Assembly (NCBI GenBank): GCA_958450325.1
Contig: OY288241.1
Coordinates: 52,896,078 to 52,960,077, forward strand
Direction: 5' to 3'
Source of the DNA: Agrostemma githago
Taxonomy: Eukaryota; Streptophyta; Magnoliopsida; Caryophyllales; Caryophyllaceae
Length of the DNA stretch: 64,000 nt
The notes beneath the pieces are model-generated. The model was not told the DNA's origin, made no database searches, and was given only the letters and a program-made list of their open reading frames with translations. Below are positions 44,542 through 56,454 of this stretch, in pieces. How positions within the stretch are numbered: position 1 is the stretch's first letter; the number at the start of each line of letters is the position of its first letter. The position numbers were made by a program, and so were the translations under genes.

Positions 44542-46157
44542 TCAGGGCATCTTGCCCTTACCCTTATCCTTTGCTTCCTTCGGAGTCCACTGACGTCGAG
44601 GCGGGGACAGGCGTTCTCGAATCACCACGGGATTCTCTTTAGCCCGAACTCGTTTCTTCGAAAGAGGATTTTTCACCACGGTAGTCGGCCCAAGCCGAGC
44701 CCTCACGTGCTCTGGTATCCTGTCACGACGACCAAGTCGGTCCTTAGCCGCTAGTCTCGGTCTGAGCCTCTTCTCCAAAACGGTCTGGGGGCTCAGCCTG
44801 TCCTACACACCTTTAGCTCTAGTCTCTCTAACTTGAGTCTTAGTTTTCGCCATTGGACCCGACATCAGACGAACCAAGGTAGCAGGAGTGTCACCATCAT
44901 CAAAGAAACCTTTATTATCCTTAGCCTGCCCCCAACGAACCAGGTCAAAAGCTTCATTAACCTTAAGAGCAGCACGAGCCTCTATATAGCCTTCCTTCGT
45001 CCACTTATCATATTAGTCCGATACCCACGTCGAGTGAAGAGATTCAGGAACGGACCAAATGACCCAGGTGTGCCACTGCTGCAGCCAAGTGTCGCACATC
45101 ACGTCAGTCAGCTGAGTGGAGTAACTGACGACTTCCTCATCCTCCAGGATCCTTTGCGACCAACCGAACTGCCTAAGGACACGGTCGGGATAAAGGTGAA
45201 ATGTCTGGTCAAAAGATAGAACCACTTGATAACGAGCCTTATCTCTCTTCGCCAAACCGGTGCAAGCGCTAATGAACCGCCACGGGACTACCCACCGGAT
45301 CAATAGGCCACGGTGAAACAACAACTCTTCATCCCAATACTTCCTATTGATCAAACATGAGGAATCAATGGCTCGTCTCCTCCCAGTCACCTGGCTAAAC
45401 CGATACCTGCTAGGGTCAATAGGAGAGTCCATAATGGACAACCTCTCATACAACCAAACCTGCACACAGACAGGCGTGCCTCAAATACAGTATAGCGTCC
45501 ATATCACAAAAAAAAGTGTGATACCTGTAGCAGTCGGGTCCTCCTGGTCATATGAGCAGACGGGTCTCTTTTGTGACCATACAAACCATGGATAAGCTCC
45601 CCTGTAATCAGCCAAGCCGGACTATGCTCCGTCTCCATTTGATCAACAATCGTCAGGACTCGAGTGTGACCTATACACGATAGCAAGTCCATATGACCCT
45701 CAAAAGCAAAGACATGGAGCATACAGAAAGCAAAAGCCCTACGACGATGGGACGCCGTGACCTAAACATCCTTATGGTTCATAAACATGTCAGTCAGGTC
45801 TAACAAAGAAACAGTCTCCCCAACCATCATTCGAGTCACCTCCATTTGGGACAAGCCTAAGAACTCCCGCAATTTCCTCCTCGGGTCAGGTAAAGAAAAC
45901 GGGACAGTAGGTCAAGACCTAGGATTTTATCCCCTCACAACATCAATCTCCTCGGGCAAAGGACAAATTTCGCCCCAAAAAAATGCAAAAACGTGAAAAA
46001 TATCGTCCCAGTACAATAAACAAGCATCAAGGAAATGTAAGTCTACCTGCAACTGACAGACAGTAAGTCTACCCATCTGGTTCAGAGCAACCTTTTTCTC
46101 ATCCTTGAAGTTTGAGGACCAAGCTTGCAACTTCGCAGATAGCAATTCAATACCCAT
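44542..46157 (-). pseudogene. Antisense plant mobile domain (PMD) gene of the Tat/Ogre-like element
   Basis: The ATG at 46157 lies about 85 bases downstream of a minus-strand TATA box. The N-terminal part reads 'HVFAFFWGEICPLPEEIDVV', the PMD signature (FxFxxGExxxxxEE). Then come 'FLGLSQMEVTRMMVGETVSL', 'RAFAFCMLHVFAFEGHMDLL', 'ITGELIHGLYGHKRD', 'LQVWLYERLSI', 'LIRWVVPWRFI' and 'HLYPDRVLRQFGWSQRI', in the usual PMD order, ending in a basic tail ('PKEAKDKGKGKMP'). Stops and a frame change near 45500 break it. PMD proteins are nuclear factors in plant silencing and are also spread by Mutator and Ty3-gypsy elements. Here the gene sits between pol and the polypurine tract, opposite to pol. Confidence 0.75.
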
Positions 46158-46241
46158 GACTGAAATTTTGCGAAAATTTAACGACAAATTTTTGTTCTTT
46201 GGAGTTTGTCGCGAGAATACGAGAATGAGTCAAATGGTCGT

Positions 46242-46250
46242 GTATATAAA
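46242..46250 (-). promoter_or_regulatory. TATA box of the antisense PMD gene
   Basis: Minus-strand TTTATATACAC is about 85 bases upstream of the ATG at 46157. The sequence further upstream (46316-46375) carries several GGCGC-type motifs also found in the element's LTRs. Activity is inferred. Confidence 0.5.
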
Positions 46251-46762
46251 CACAAAAACCCTAAGTCACCTCAGGATCCGCGACACAGCAAGAAAAAGGG
46301 AAAGTCAACAGATAGGGCGCCTACGCCCACGCGCCTGAAACATAGGGCGCGCAGAAGCCCGTGCCTGAATTCTGGGCCACCCAAGTATACACATCTATAA
46401 GCACAGGTCCGGTCCATGCTAAGCATCTTTCTAAGCCCAATATAGGAATCGAGTCATCCCGGACATTCCTCTTCTAAAAATCCTAAATTTCAAAAAACAT
46501 CAAAAAATTTACCCCCCAACGGATAATCAAGTCAGTGTTTCTCCTAAATGCTACATTCAAAATATGATGTGTCTGCATACAGGTATATCCATTACTTCGA
46601 AAGAAAGTCCCCATGGAGCTATCAAGACATGTATAATCCTCTGCTTATGGCTGGCGAGCCCTTCACGCAAGTCTAACGGACTATAAACGACCGACCGGAA
46701 GGCTGCCAGGTAATCCTCGATTGACCTGGTGGCTACTCTCACTTTCGCCTTGACCAAGCCTC

Positions 46763-46779
46763 AGTTAGAGTGGGGGCTC
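46763..46779 (+). other. Polypurine tract of the Tat/Ogre-like element
   Basis: AGTTAGAGTGGGGGCTC lies directly before TGTAGACACCC, the start of the 3' LTR. It is the second-strand primer and confirms plus orientation. Confidence 0.8.
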
Positions 46780-48168
46780 TGTAGACACCCACATTTTGCC
46801 TGCTCGTGTCTGTAGGAGTCTCCAACAAAACACCTGATGATGATTGGACGATAACATGCATCAATACGCTCGAATATGGGCTCGAAATCAATATTATCTA
46901 ACGTGGGCACTTAGCAGAGTACAAATATCTCAAAACCGACCTCAAATTTAGACTCAGTGGGTCATTTCCAATAAAATGAAGCTACAGTAGGTCAAACAAC
47001 GATACGAGTTTTACTTAGGGAATTATACTTGTGATGCAAGTCAATGCGTGTTAATTTATCACATATTTTCTCTTCAGTCCACATCTCAAATCAATTTCCA
47101 ACCTGTTATCATTTTCCCTTTGCGACTTTGAATGAATTCCTCGCGATATTAATCTTATACCGGCGACTCCCTAGTCGGACTCGGTATTCAATGAATCAAG
47201 GCAACCAAATTTCATTATGATAAGTCGGGACAAGACTTTAAGGCCTTGGGATCAAGATAGCATCACGCTTTGGTCTCATACGCTGCCGATTCTGGCGCCC
47301 CAGTGTTCGGCCCGAAGGCTGGGATGCCGAGCTCCCTGCGCCTGACTTCCAGGTAGCACGAGCTCACGCGTCTGAGCCTCTATCCTCTGATTAGTACGCA
47401 ACATAATGCATAACTTATCGGAGTCTGTCCAATCTTTCGGTTTATGGTTTCTATTTCTGTTTCTATTTACGAGCTCGTTTATAGTTTACGTCTACCGTTT
47501 CTAACCCGATATCACAATTGCTTATCGTATTGTGAAATCTGGATTGTATTCCACTCATGTAACTTGTAATCTCTATTTTCAAGTTATTTAATTTGTTGCG
47601 TGGCATTTAACGCTTTTAAATGAACCCACATGCTAAATCCGACTTCGACAATACAAATCGAGATGCATTAAACGACATAGTGAACATTCAAATTCGCATG
47701 TCTTGCATAAAACAATGTTTGTCATAACATTTCACCATCTTACTAACACGTGTACTTAAACATCAATCGATATCTTAGTAGAGACCCTTATGTGTGGGTG
47801 GGGATGGGTGTCCTTCGTGAGCTTCCCAACATGTACTTTCACCCTTTACTCAAAACCTTTGGTTTCCGGATGCCCGAAATCATTGGCAATGAAAGTCATT
47901 CAATGTATGATACTCGATAATTCGACATTGGTATTGTTATGCAAAGGGACGAACCCCACAAGCTCTAGTACTATAAGGCAAGTCGTGCTTTGTACGCTAT
48001 ACGCCTAAGTATAGAGTGGATTCGAACGAATCCGAACTCCCACTAAGTTCGGTGGCGACTCCATTATCATTTAAATTTTAATTCGAGATCAATCTCATAC
48101 GAGAACATTCGCCTACCAAAACCTCCTGCGCCTGACCGCGTCGGACGTGGACCTATGTCATGTCCACA
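46780..48168 (+). repeat. 3' LTR of the Tat/Ogre-like element with a ~1.5 kb internal deletion
   Basis: It begins TGTAGACACCC and ends CATGTCCACA. The first ~206 bases match the start of the solo LTR (40771 leftwards), then it jumps to the segment equivalent to 4727-5896 of the 5' LTR. The region lost includes the promoter. The following CATCC starts chromovirus RT sequence, so the end is precise. Confidence 0.85.
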
Positions 48169-50538
48169 CATCCTAATTTGGTGAAAGCTTGATCTAAGAT
48201 CCATTTTTATGTAGTATCTGGACCCATATAATTCATCTAGGAGCTCTTATATCAATAGAATTGGGAATTTATCTTTCACAGTTTGTTCGTTGAGGCCCTG
48301 TAGTTCATACACATCCTCCAACTCACATCCTTCTTCTTTACCAATACTACAAGGGAGGCATATGGGCTGGTACTACGCCCCACTATCCCTTCTTCCAGCG
48401 ATTCTTGAGTCATGGACTCAGTCACATCCTTCTGAATAAGATGGTATATCTATCGTCTGGTATTGATAGGTTCTGACCCTGGTTTAAGTAAGATTTTATG
48501 GTTATGACCTTCCCTCCAAAGTGGTAAGCCTTTTGGTTCTTCAAACACTGAAGTAAATTCCATCAACGGTTCTTGTATTCCCTATTGCTCTTCTTCCCCA
48601 CTGGTGAGTTGTACGGCAAAGAACTTAGAGTTGGTGGGTGTTTGCTGTTGCATCAGGGCAATCTGACCCCCTCCCTCCATGGTTTCCCCAATTTTTTCTA
48701 TAACTTGAGCCCTGTAGGTTGTGTCCCCTTTAATACATGTTTCCTCCCTTGATAGTAAAACTACATTATGAGCTCCTTGAAGTCCCAAGTGATAGGACCT
48801 AGAGTCTCTAACCATTGGATTCCCAACACAACGGCATCACATGTTCCTAGGGGTATCACATAAAAATTTGTTGAGAACTCATTATTTCTGATTCTCCAAC
48901 TCAGCTGAGAGATCATTTGTGAGCACAACATCTTCCCACCACTAGCCATTTCTAGTTTGAAATTGGTAATATGTTCTGCCTTCAGACTCAACCTATTTGT
49001 CATACATACATCTACAAATTTGTGAGAACTTCCTGAATCTACCAAAATACTTGGGGTCTTTCCCTTAATCACTCCTGGAATTCTCATATATAGTCTGATA
49101 GTGTGGCTTCGTTCCCTGTAAGTGCATTAACAGAGATCTGAGCCACTTGCCTGGGTTCCTTCTTCATCATCAGAGTGTGCCTCATATTATCCTTCTAGGT
49201 CTACCTCTAGCACAAACAGCTGTCTCTTATTCTTGTAGACATGTTGGGCTGAGAATTTCTCATCACAATAGAAAGATAGGCCTTTAGCCCTTTTTTCTTT
49301 TATCTCAGCACTAAATGGCCTAAACCTGGTATTTTGTTTTTGTGAAGTGATGGCAGGTGTACGGATAGGGTGACAAGTGTATATGGCTTTTTATGGGATG
49401 TGAAGGGAGTTTTTGGTGAGTGTATATTTTGGGTGTCAGGACTGGGAAGTAAAGGGGGTTTAGGGGTTAATAATGTAACACTTTGGCCCAAGCTAGGACC
49501 GGAAATTTTAGACGTCGTAGCTCACCAGACTTTGTACTGGTCACACAGACCAACACGAGTTCTTTCCAACACATTTGGTCCTCAGTCATGCGCATCCCGG
49601 AAATCTTCCCAGGAGGTCACCCATCCTAAGACTTCTCTCATTAAAGCACGCTTAAATATGGAGTTCTTTTGCATGGATGACCAGAAAAGAAAGTGCACTT
49701 TGTTGATATGAGTAGTACTTTCAATCCCTATAAGCACTAGTCATTCAAGCTCGTAAATAGGATATATTCAATTAACATTGAGATGTTTCAAGGAGTGAGC
49801 CTGAGGTTCTTGTAGTTTTGGTCTGTAAGCCCAGAGAGGTCTCTTGAAGTTTAGTCAAACCATAGGCATCAGAAATATTCTTAGGTTTCAACATTCTAAG
49901 TTCTAACCATCAAAACAATCTTCTCTTCTAACCATGTCACAAAGCAGCTTAAGGCATAATATGGCTACAAGTTTAACTTGCTAATCAACACATCAAAGCT
50001 ATCATGATAGCTCTGCACAAATCCAGTTTGTCTTAACTGTAATAACTCAGACATGGGGTCCTCATGGACATCCCCAAACCTTGCTTTAATGGCTGACTCA
50101 TATGCAGTCCATTTACGGGTGGAGGGAAGGTTTGTGTTGTTAATAAAGGCTTGGTATCAGGCTAGAGCCCTTGCATATAAGTGCACAGCAGCATATGTTA
50201 TCTTAACAACCTCATCCACTTCAGTCACAGAAAAAAAAATTGTTTGCACTTGAACAACCAATCTTCTATGTCATTCTCATCAAAGGTTGGAAATTTGATG
50301 GTGGGGGATCTCATTATGTTATTACTACCACCACCTTCACTTTGGTGTATGGATCAGCTTGAACGAGTGCCTCCAATTGCAACTTGAGTTTCTTCACCTC
50401 TTCATTAATATTAGTATTGGGCATTTTTGGTTTTTTGGTGGTTTGTTTGTTGTTTTTTATTTGAATTTTTTTTGAAAGTTTCCACGGAAAAGAAAGGTGG
50501 ATTGGACAATTCACAGGTCAAGAGGATTGAATGATTCT
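48169..50538 (-). pseudogene. Chromovirus-type Ty3-gypsy gag, protease and start of RT
   Basis: Minus-strand blocks in order are gag near 50300-49800 ('IKFPTFDENDIEDWLFKCKQ' by conceptual reading), a knuckle region near 49300-49090 ('FYCDEKFSAQHVYKNKRQ'), then protease 49087-48761 ('SILVDSGSSHKFVDV'; 'VVLGIQWLETLGPITWDF'). The RT start follows near 48350-48170 ('DGCELEDVYELQGLNEQTV' and 'DLRSSFHQIRM'). 'GIQWL..LGPI.WDF' and 'DLRSxxHQI' are typical of chromoviruses. The RT is cut at 48169 by the LTR of the Tat/Ogre-like element, and a Cassandra LTR sits between gag and the knuckle. The gene is thoroughly decayed. Confidence 0.8.
49474..49790 (-). mobile_element. Cassandra TRIM solo LTR (5S-derived), copy 3
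   Basis: It starts TGTAACACTTTGG and ends at a decayed GATGTTTCA. The 5S core is readable on the minus strand ('GCATCCCGGAAATCTTCCC', AGGTCACCCATCCTAAGAC in plus reading at 49614). The flanks AATAA/AGGAG show no duplication, so the ends may be eroded. Confidence 0.8.
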
Positions 50539-50719
50539 TTTAAAACCGACAATTTGGGAAAGATTTTCTGATATATTACTCAAATAATTGAACACAAGCT
50601 AGGTACGTTCAATGATATATATACATATACAATGAGAACTCTAATAAGGCAACTAATTATTTACACAATAATTACGATATTAGAATATTACTGCGTAATA
50701 TTCTCACACTACTCTCCCT

Positions 50720-53700
50720 CAAGTTGGAAACGTTGGGTCCCAACTTCCCAACTTGTCGACAATACTTGAGAAGTCTTTTCTACCAAGCGCCTTGGTAAAA
50801 TTGTCCGCTAATTGCGTCTTTGTGTAAATGTACGACGTTGCTATTGTTCCTTCCACCAAGTGTTGTTGGACAAAATGACAATCAATCTCAATGTGTTTTG
50901 TCCTTTCATGAAAAACCGGATTCTTCGCAATGTGTAACGCGGCTTCATTATCACAATATAGTCGAATGGGTCGTCAATGCTCGATCCCCAAAGATGCCAA
51001 AAATGATTTTAACCAAACCAACTCGCTAGTCAAATATGTCATAGCTCTATATTCCGCCTCTGCCGATGATCGTGACACGGTCACTTGTTTCTTTATCTTC
51101 CAAGAAATCGAGGAGCCTGGCAATGTTACGAAATAGCCCGGCAAAGACCATCTAGTCAATGGACACCCCGCATGATCCGAGTCTGTATAGACAATCAATT
51201 GCAATGCTTCCCTTTTCTTAATAACGATTCCTCTATTTATCGTCCCCTTTATGTATCTGACAACTCTCAATGCAGCTTCCCAATGTTCTTTTCTTAGTTC
51301 TTGCCTAAATTGAGACAGTATGTGAATCAAGTTAATTCAGGTCTCGTGATGGTCAGATAAATCAGCCTCCCTATTAACCGTCTATACTTGCCTACGTCCT
51401 TGAAGACGTACCCATCAGCTAACACGAGACGATGTTATTGTTGCATAGGTGACTCGGCGGGTTTCGCTCCTGTCAAACCCGTCTTCGTCACAATGTCAAT
51501 AGCATACTTTCTTTGTCCAAGAAACAGTCCCTTTTCTCCATACACCACTTCTATTCCTAGGAAATATTTCAACTTCCCTAGGTCCTTGATTCCGTAACTT
51601 GCATCCAAGAATCGTTTAAATTTTTCACACATTTCGGTGGAGTTTCCAATTAAAATCATATCATCAACGTATACTAGGACTCCAAGGAAGCTCTCCCCCT
51701 TAGTATACGTAAATAATGGATAATCGGCAAGAGATTGCTTGAAACCATACCTCTTAAGTGAATCGGATAGTTTCGTAAATCATATCCGGGAAGCTTGTTT
51801 TAGCCCGTAAATGGACTTTAAAAGCTTACAAACCATGCCTCCTCCTTTTGTTTCAACTCCGGGGGTAATCGCATGTACACTTCTTCATACAAATCACCGT
51901 GCAAAAATGCATTGTTTACATCGAGTTGCCACATGGACCACCTTTTGTTAACTGTTAGGGCTAATAAGACCCGAACACTAGACATTTTGGCTACCGGTGC
52001 AAATGTCTCATGGTAGTCAATTCGCTCCACTTGTGTGAAACCTTGAGCGACTAGACGGGCCTTGTATCGTTCTATGCATTCATCCGAGTTGAATTTGGTT
52101 TTATATGCCCATTTGCAACCTATGGCCTTTTTTCCCTTTGGTAACTTCATTAGCATCCATGTACGGTTGTCTTCCAATGCTTCGGCTTCTTTCCAATGTG
52201 AAAACCGGGAGGCTTCCTCGAAATTTCGAGGCTCCGTGTCCAATGTGATGGCATGAAGAAATTTTTTATGCATTACCGAAAAAACTTTGCAAGTGACATT
52301 ATTAGATAATGGATAACGCGTACCTTTCCCCAAAGACTTGGACTAGAGTGGTGGCGTGGTTGAGATGGTGTTTAAAACAGTAGCCGAACCGCATACGTAA
52401 TCCTTGTTCCAAGCCAGCTCAAAACGTTGTCGTGCCCCTCGACCTAGCTCAGTCTCGGTTGTTGCTAATGGGTTTTCTCATGCCCCTGTTCTCACCTCAC
52501 TGACCCCGTCTCCATCGGTCTCTGTTTCCCGCGTCTCAAGGTCGTGGGTTGGTTGCTGCTCGTTTGTTTCAATGTTAACACTTGCTTCTCCTTGGTCAGG
52601 CCATTGCCCCCATCATCCAAGGACAAAGGCACGTCAATATTTTGAGTTGGAATTTTGTTCCCACTATGACTCTCCTTCCCTCCTTGAAATAGAAAAATGT
52701 GTTCAACAAATGTCACATCTCTCGAGTTAAAGACTTCCCTGCTATCCAAATCATAGACCCGCCATCCCCTTTTTTGCGTGTGGATACCCTATAAAAATGC
52801 ACTGTCTCCCTCGCTCTCCAAACTTATCTTTTCCCTGATTCTTGTTGTGTACATAACATTGATATTCGAAGACTCGAAGATGGGTTAGGGTCGGTGCTTT
52901 GCTATGTAACACCTCGTAAGGCGTTTTACCATTCAAAATGGGCGTGGGTGTTCTATTTATTAGATAAACCGTTGTTAAAACGCACTCTCCCCAAAACTTG
53001 ATGGGTAAATTGCTTTCGAACCTCAAAGCTCGTGCCTTTTCAAGAATATGTCGGTGTTCTCGCTCAACTCTCCCGTTTTGTTGTGGGGTATCTACATTGC
53101 TAGTTTGGTGAATTATTCCGTTTTCACGGTAATAAGCACGCATTGGGGATGAATCAAACTCACTTCCATTGTCACTTTGGATAATTTTTATGGATTTATC
53201 AAATTGTCGTCTCACCATTTTGCAAAAATCAATTAACAGATCTTCTGTTTCACCCTTTCCTTCATGAGATATAACCAAGTGCCTCAACTACAATCGTCTA
53301 CGATTGTTAAAAAATAATGTGACCCATTTAATTCACTTGTTCTATAAGGTCCTCATATATCACAATGAATTAAGTTGAAAATATGTGAGGCGCTTTTATT
53401 ACTATACGCAAAAAAAGTAAACGGGTTTGTTTAGCACGATGGCAAGAATCACAAAAATCATTATTATTCCAAGATAAATTGCAACCAACTAGGCTAGAAC
53501 CATTACGCAAAATATTATGAGAAGGGTGGCCTAAACGATTGTGCTACATTCGCACCTCGCTTTGTTCCGTAATATGACACGCCTTCTCCTTCCCATCCTT
53601 CTTATAGTAGTAAACGTCATCCCGTTGCTCACTCGCTCCAATCACTGTCTTCGAAGATCGGTCCTGCATCACACAAAAATCCGAATAAAACGTCACAAAA

Positions 53701-55076
53701 CAATTGAGTTCATGGTTTAATTGTTGGGCCGAAATTAAATTGCACGTTAGAGTCGGGACAAATAAAACATCTTTAAGTAACAATTTGTCGTCAATCTTGA
53801 CATCTCCATAGATATCGGCCACTGCTTGTACCCCATCCGGCATACCGACACTAGCCGGTCTCTCACGGTAAGCATTGTGAAGCAGTCCCTGGTTCCCTGT
53901 CATGTGGTGCGACGCACCTGTGTCAATGATCCAACGACTCACAATTTTTGCATTACATGTCAATTTTTCTGACTCATCTTTCCCTGGTTGAAGAAGGGCT
54001 TTCAAGGACAATATTTCGTCCTTGGTCAGAGACAAATCTCCGGGCACGGTGGCTGAATTGTCCGTGTTATTGATCCCGGACCCACTTGTGCCATTCACAC
54101 CGACAGCATTTGCCTTCCAATTCTGCCTCTGATCGCTTCAACCAGTTCCTCGTCCTTTATTTGATCGTCCTCGGCCTCGACCCCGTGCTATATGTGCTGG
54201 CACACCATGCTTGGTCCAACAATTGTCCTCATCATGCCCAAACTTCTTACAGTGAGGGCATCTACCTTCATCGTCCTCTGATCCATTCTCCTCCTTTGTC
54301 CATGACAGACGTCCACTTCTCCCTCCTTGGGCTCCACGGCTTGTGGCAAAAGAGACTTCCTCTGTATTCTCCTCCTTAACACGCATTATGGCCTTGTGTT
54401 TCTCCTCTCGCAAGACCAATGCATATACCCGGCTTAATGATGGAATTGGATCTTCCATAAGAATGTTCGATCTGAGAATTCCATACATCGAATCATTTAG
54501 ACCCATCAAAAATTGATGGGTCTTCTCCTCCTCTTTTTCCTTCAAAAAATCGCCTTCTGCACAACATGTGCACTTTGAAACTCGAGAGTACCCAGCCAAT
54601 TGGTCCCAGATGCTTTTGAGTTTTGTATAATAATCAACCACCGATAATTTTCCTTTCTTTAGTTCACATTACTCGGACTTCAATTGGTGTACCCTCGGAG
54701 CATTCCCGGCAGCATACCGCTCTTTCAATTCATCCCAAATCTCCTTCACTGATGCGGAGAAGGTGATGCTTGGATGCAGCCGGCTGTCAATGACATTTCT
54801 CAACCATGTCTTGATCATGGCATTGCACTGTCTCCAGGCTACATGTTTTATGCTTTCTTCCTTTCCATCGAAGGCCGGTTCCTCGATGTCTTTCCTGAGG
54901 AAGGCGAGCTTGTTCTTTGAGTCGAGTCCCATTTTTACTGCAACAGCCCAATTCTCATAATTATCTCCATTGAAAATTGTTTGGGTAATCACGATGTTTG
55001 AATTATCCGAAGGATGCAAGTATAACGGTGATGCCGGTGATATGGCCGACACTTTCTTTTCATCTCCTCCTGCCAT
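50720..55076 (-). pseudogene. Ty1-copia gag-pol polyprotein, with in-frame stops
   Basis: The ATG is at 55076. Gag starts 'PLYLHPSDNSNIVITQ' (copia-type gag N-terminus) and ends with a knuckle 'CPHCKKFGHDEDNCW'. Protease follows with 'WIIDTGASHHMTG'. Next come 'HNRLGHPSHNILR' (pre-integrase domain) and integrase with 'IQSDNGSEF' and 'NGRVEREHRHILEKAR'. RT has 'WKEAEALEDNRTWMLM', 'QLDVNNAFLHGDLYEEVYM' and 'DDMILIGNS'. RNase H reads 'TDSDHAGC' and 'SSAEAEYRAM', and the end 'KLGSWDPTFPT' is near 50740. The first three blocks share one frame and are separated by single stops (TAA near 54667, TGA near 54136, a later TAG or TGA). The RT-RNase H part is also interrupted near 51800 and 51430. Old and inactive. 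Confidence 0.9.
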
Positions 55077-55271
55077 GGTTGTTGTCGCGGTTAGGGTTTC
55101 TTTGTTTTCCTAAACCCGCTCTGTTACCATGTAAAATCGACAATTTGGAAAAGATTTTCTGATATATTACTCAAAGAATTGAATACAAGCTAGGTACGTT
55201 CAATGATATATATACATATACAATGAGAACTCCAATAAGGCAACTAATTATTTACACAATAATTACGATAT

Positions 55272-55322
55272 CACTCTCCCTCAAGTTGGAAACGTTGGGT
55301 CCCAACTTCCCAACTTGTCGAC
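55272..55322 (-). repeat. Duplicated polyprotein C-terminus and polypurine tract outside the right copia LTR
   Basis: The plus-strand bases CTCCCTCAAGTTGGAAACG and onwards repeat those at 50713-50763 (the 'KLGSWDPTFPT' end of the copia polyprotein). They lie on the outer side of the right LTR, as if that LTR were also the 3' LTR of a second, truncated tandem copy. Confidence 0.7.
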
Positions 55323-55339
55323 AATCTGATAACAACTGG

Positions 55340-55679
55340 TGCACTGAAAAAACTAGAGTATAAATCAACTAAATGAACACTTAAAATGCAATTAACGATA
55401 ATCAAATTAAAGGATAAATTGTTCTTTTCATGAAGAATATATAGGCATACAATTGAGAACAAGAAAAGAAATGCAGTGGAGTGTTGAGAATTCCACTTGA
55501 TATTTATCTATGCCAAAAGTTCTAAGAAGAATTAGAGATGAAAGATTACAAATATGAATTGCCTATTTCGACCATACACTTATTTTAGCTTAAATAGAAT
55601 AAAGAGCCTTGAAGCCTAAGCATGGGGTAGCTCGGTAGACTTGGACTATAGTAAGCTTGATTTGTCAACCTTCCCTACA
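55340..55679 (-). repeat. Probable 5' LTR of the chromovirus remnant
   Basis: The ends TGCACTG and TTCCCTACA give a 340-base LTR. Next to it, 55325-55339 reads on the minus strand as TTGTTATCAG, a decayed initiator tRNA-Met primer site of the type used by chromoviruses. Only one LTR is in the window because the 3' half was removed at 48169. Confidence 0.55.
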
Positions 55680-56039
55680 AGAGAATTGCAATTTAGCTAC
55701 TAATTTAGCAACGACCTAAAATCCAGCCGCTAAATATATAAACTAGCTACTAATTTGGAGACAACAATATATTTAGTCTCAATTTTAGATATGAAAATAT
55801 AGTGGTAGCTAATTACGTTGTTATTATAGAGACTAAATAAAGTCAATAGCAAATTTGGTATCTAATTTAAGTTTTTAGACACGAAACAACGTCAGTAGTT
55901 AGAGTCGTCTCTATATATGTCGACACAAAATTACAAATAATGTATTTAGTTTTTATCTAGGAGACCAAAGTAATTTCATAATAAGTAGTACAACTTATTA
56001 TAGAGACGAAACTAAGTGCGTAGCAATTTTAGTAACTAA
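55680..56039. other. AT-rich intergenic stretch, no gene found
   Basis: The stretch contains dispersed 'TAGCTACTAATTT' and 'GAGACTAAA' motifs suggesting an old decayed repeat (TTTAGT-rich). Nothing else is supported. Confidence 0.4.
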
Positions 56040-56041
56040 TA

Positions 56042-56240
56042 CTCACTCCGTTTCAATGATTTCTTCCACCTTAAAAGTGGCACATTTCTTAAGAAAAATA
56101 ATAAAATAAGTAAAAGTAGAGAGAGAGTAAAATAAATGGGTCCCTAGGTAAGAGAGAAGTGTGATAGAAAAAAAGAAGTGGAAGAAATCAAAAAAATGTT
56201 TGAAAAAAAAAAGTGGAAGATATCAATGAAACGGAGGGAG
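56042..56240. mobile_element. Stowaway MITE (Tc1/mariner), copy 1
   Basis: The terminal repeats CTCACTCCGTTTCAATGA and TCAATGAAACGGAGGGAG (inverted) are flanked by TA on both sides (56040-56041 and 56241-56242). It is 199 bases long. Confidence 0.9.
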
Positions 56241-56454
56241 TATAAATTCTTAGCTACTGAAATATATTGGTAGGTAAATTTAGTTGTCGGTTGTTGCTAT
56301 CATGTATTTTTATAGTTCGTATGATATGTGTACGATTGTGAGTTGATATAATATATTTATATTATTATTGGAGTATTAAAAAAATATCTTACGATCCACA
56401 TTTTAATGATTAATTTTACCTTTAAGTATACCTTCATTGCCCAAATAAACATAA

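Larger units (their letters stand above)
3855..48168 (+). mobile_element. Old Tat/Ogre-like LTR retrotransposon, plus orientation, split by nested insertions
   Basis: The parts are collinear once the insertions are skipped: 5' LTR (3855-5896, start missing), primer site 5900-5917, leader, gag 21534-23513, protease, linker, RT 24907-26055 continued by RNase H and integrase at 40777-42945, antisense PMD gene 44542-46157, polypurine tract 46763-46779, and 3' LTR 46780-48168. The order RT, RNase H, archaeal-type RNase H, integrase and the long LTR (about 2.9 kb in the solo copy) fit Tat/Ogre-like Ty3-gypsy elements. Every gene has stops or frameshifts, so the copy is dead. On the right it ends inside a chromovirus RT gene, which was therefore its insertion target. 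The left target flank is lost. Confidence 0.8.
50539..55322 (-). mobile_element. Ty1-copia LTR retrotransposon, decayed
   Basis: The left LTR is 50539-50708 (170 bases). The right LTR, 55130-55271, lacks the first ~28 bases in element sense. The internal order on the minus strand is gag, protease, integrase, RT, RNase H, which defines Ty1-copia. The primer site TGGTAACAGAGCGGG (complement of 55115-55129, initiator tRNA-Met type) and the polypurine tract GAGGGAGAGTAG (complement of 50709-50720) are in place. The flanks ATTCT and AATCT are a likely imperfect duplication. It is inserted in the leader of the chromovirus. Confidence 0.85.

Noticed and set aside
48172..48190. ATTTGGTGAAAGC after the 3' LTR resembling a primer binding site
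   Set aside because: On the minus strand it is coding for 'SSFHQIRM' of the chromovirus RT, and it lacks the rest of the tRNA complement.
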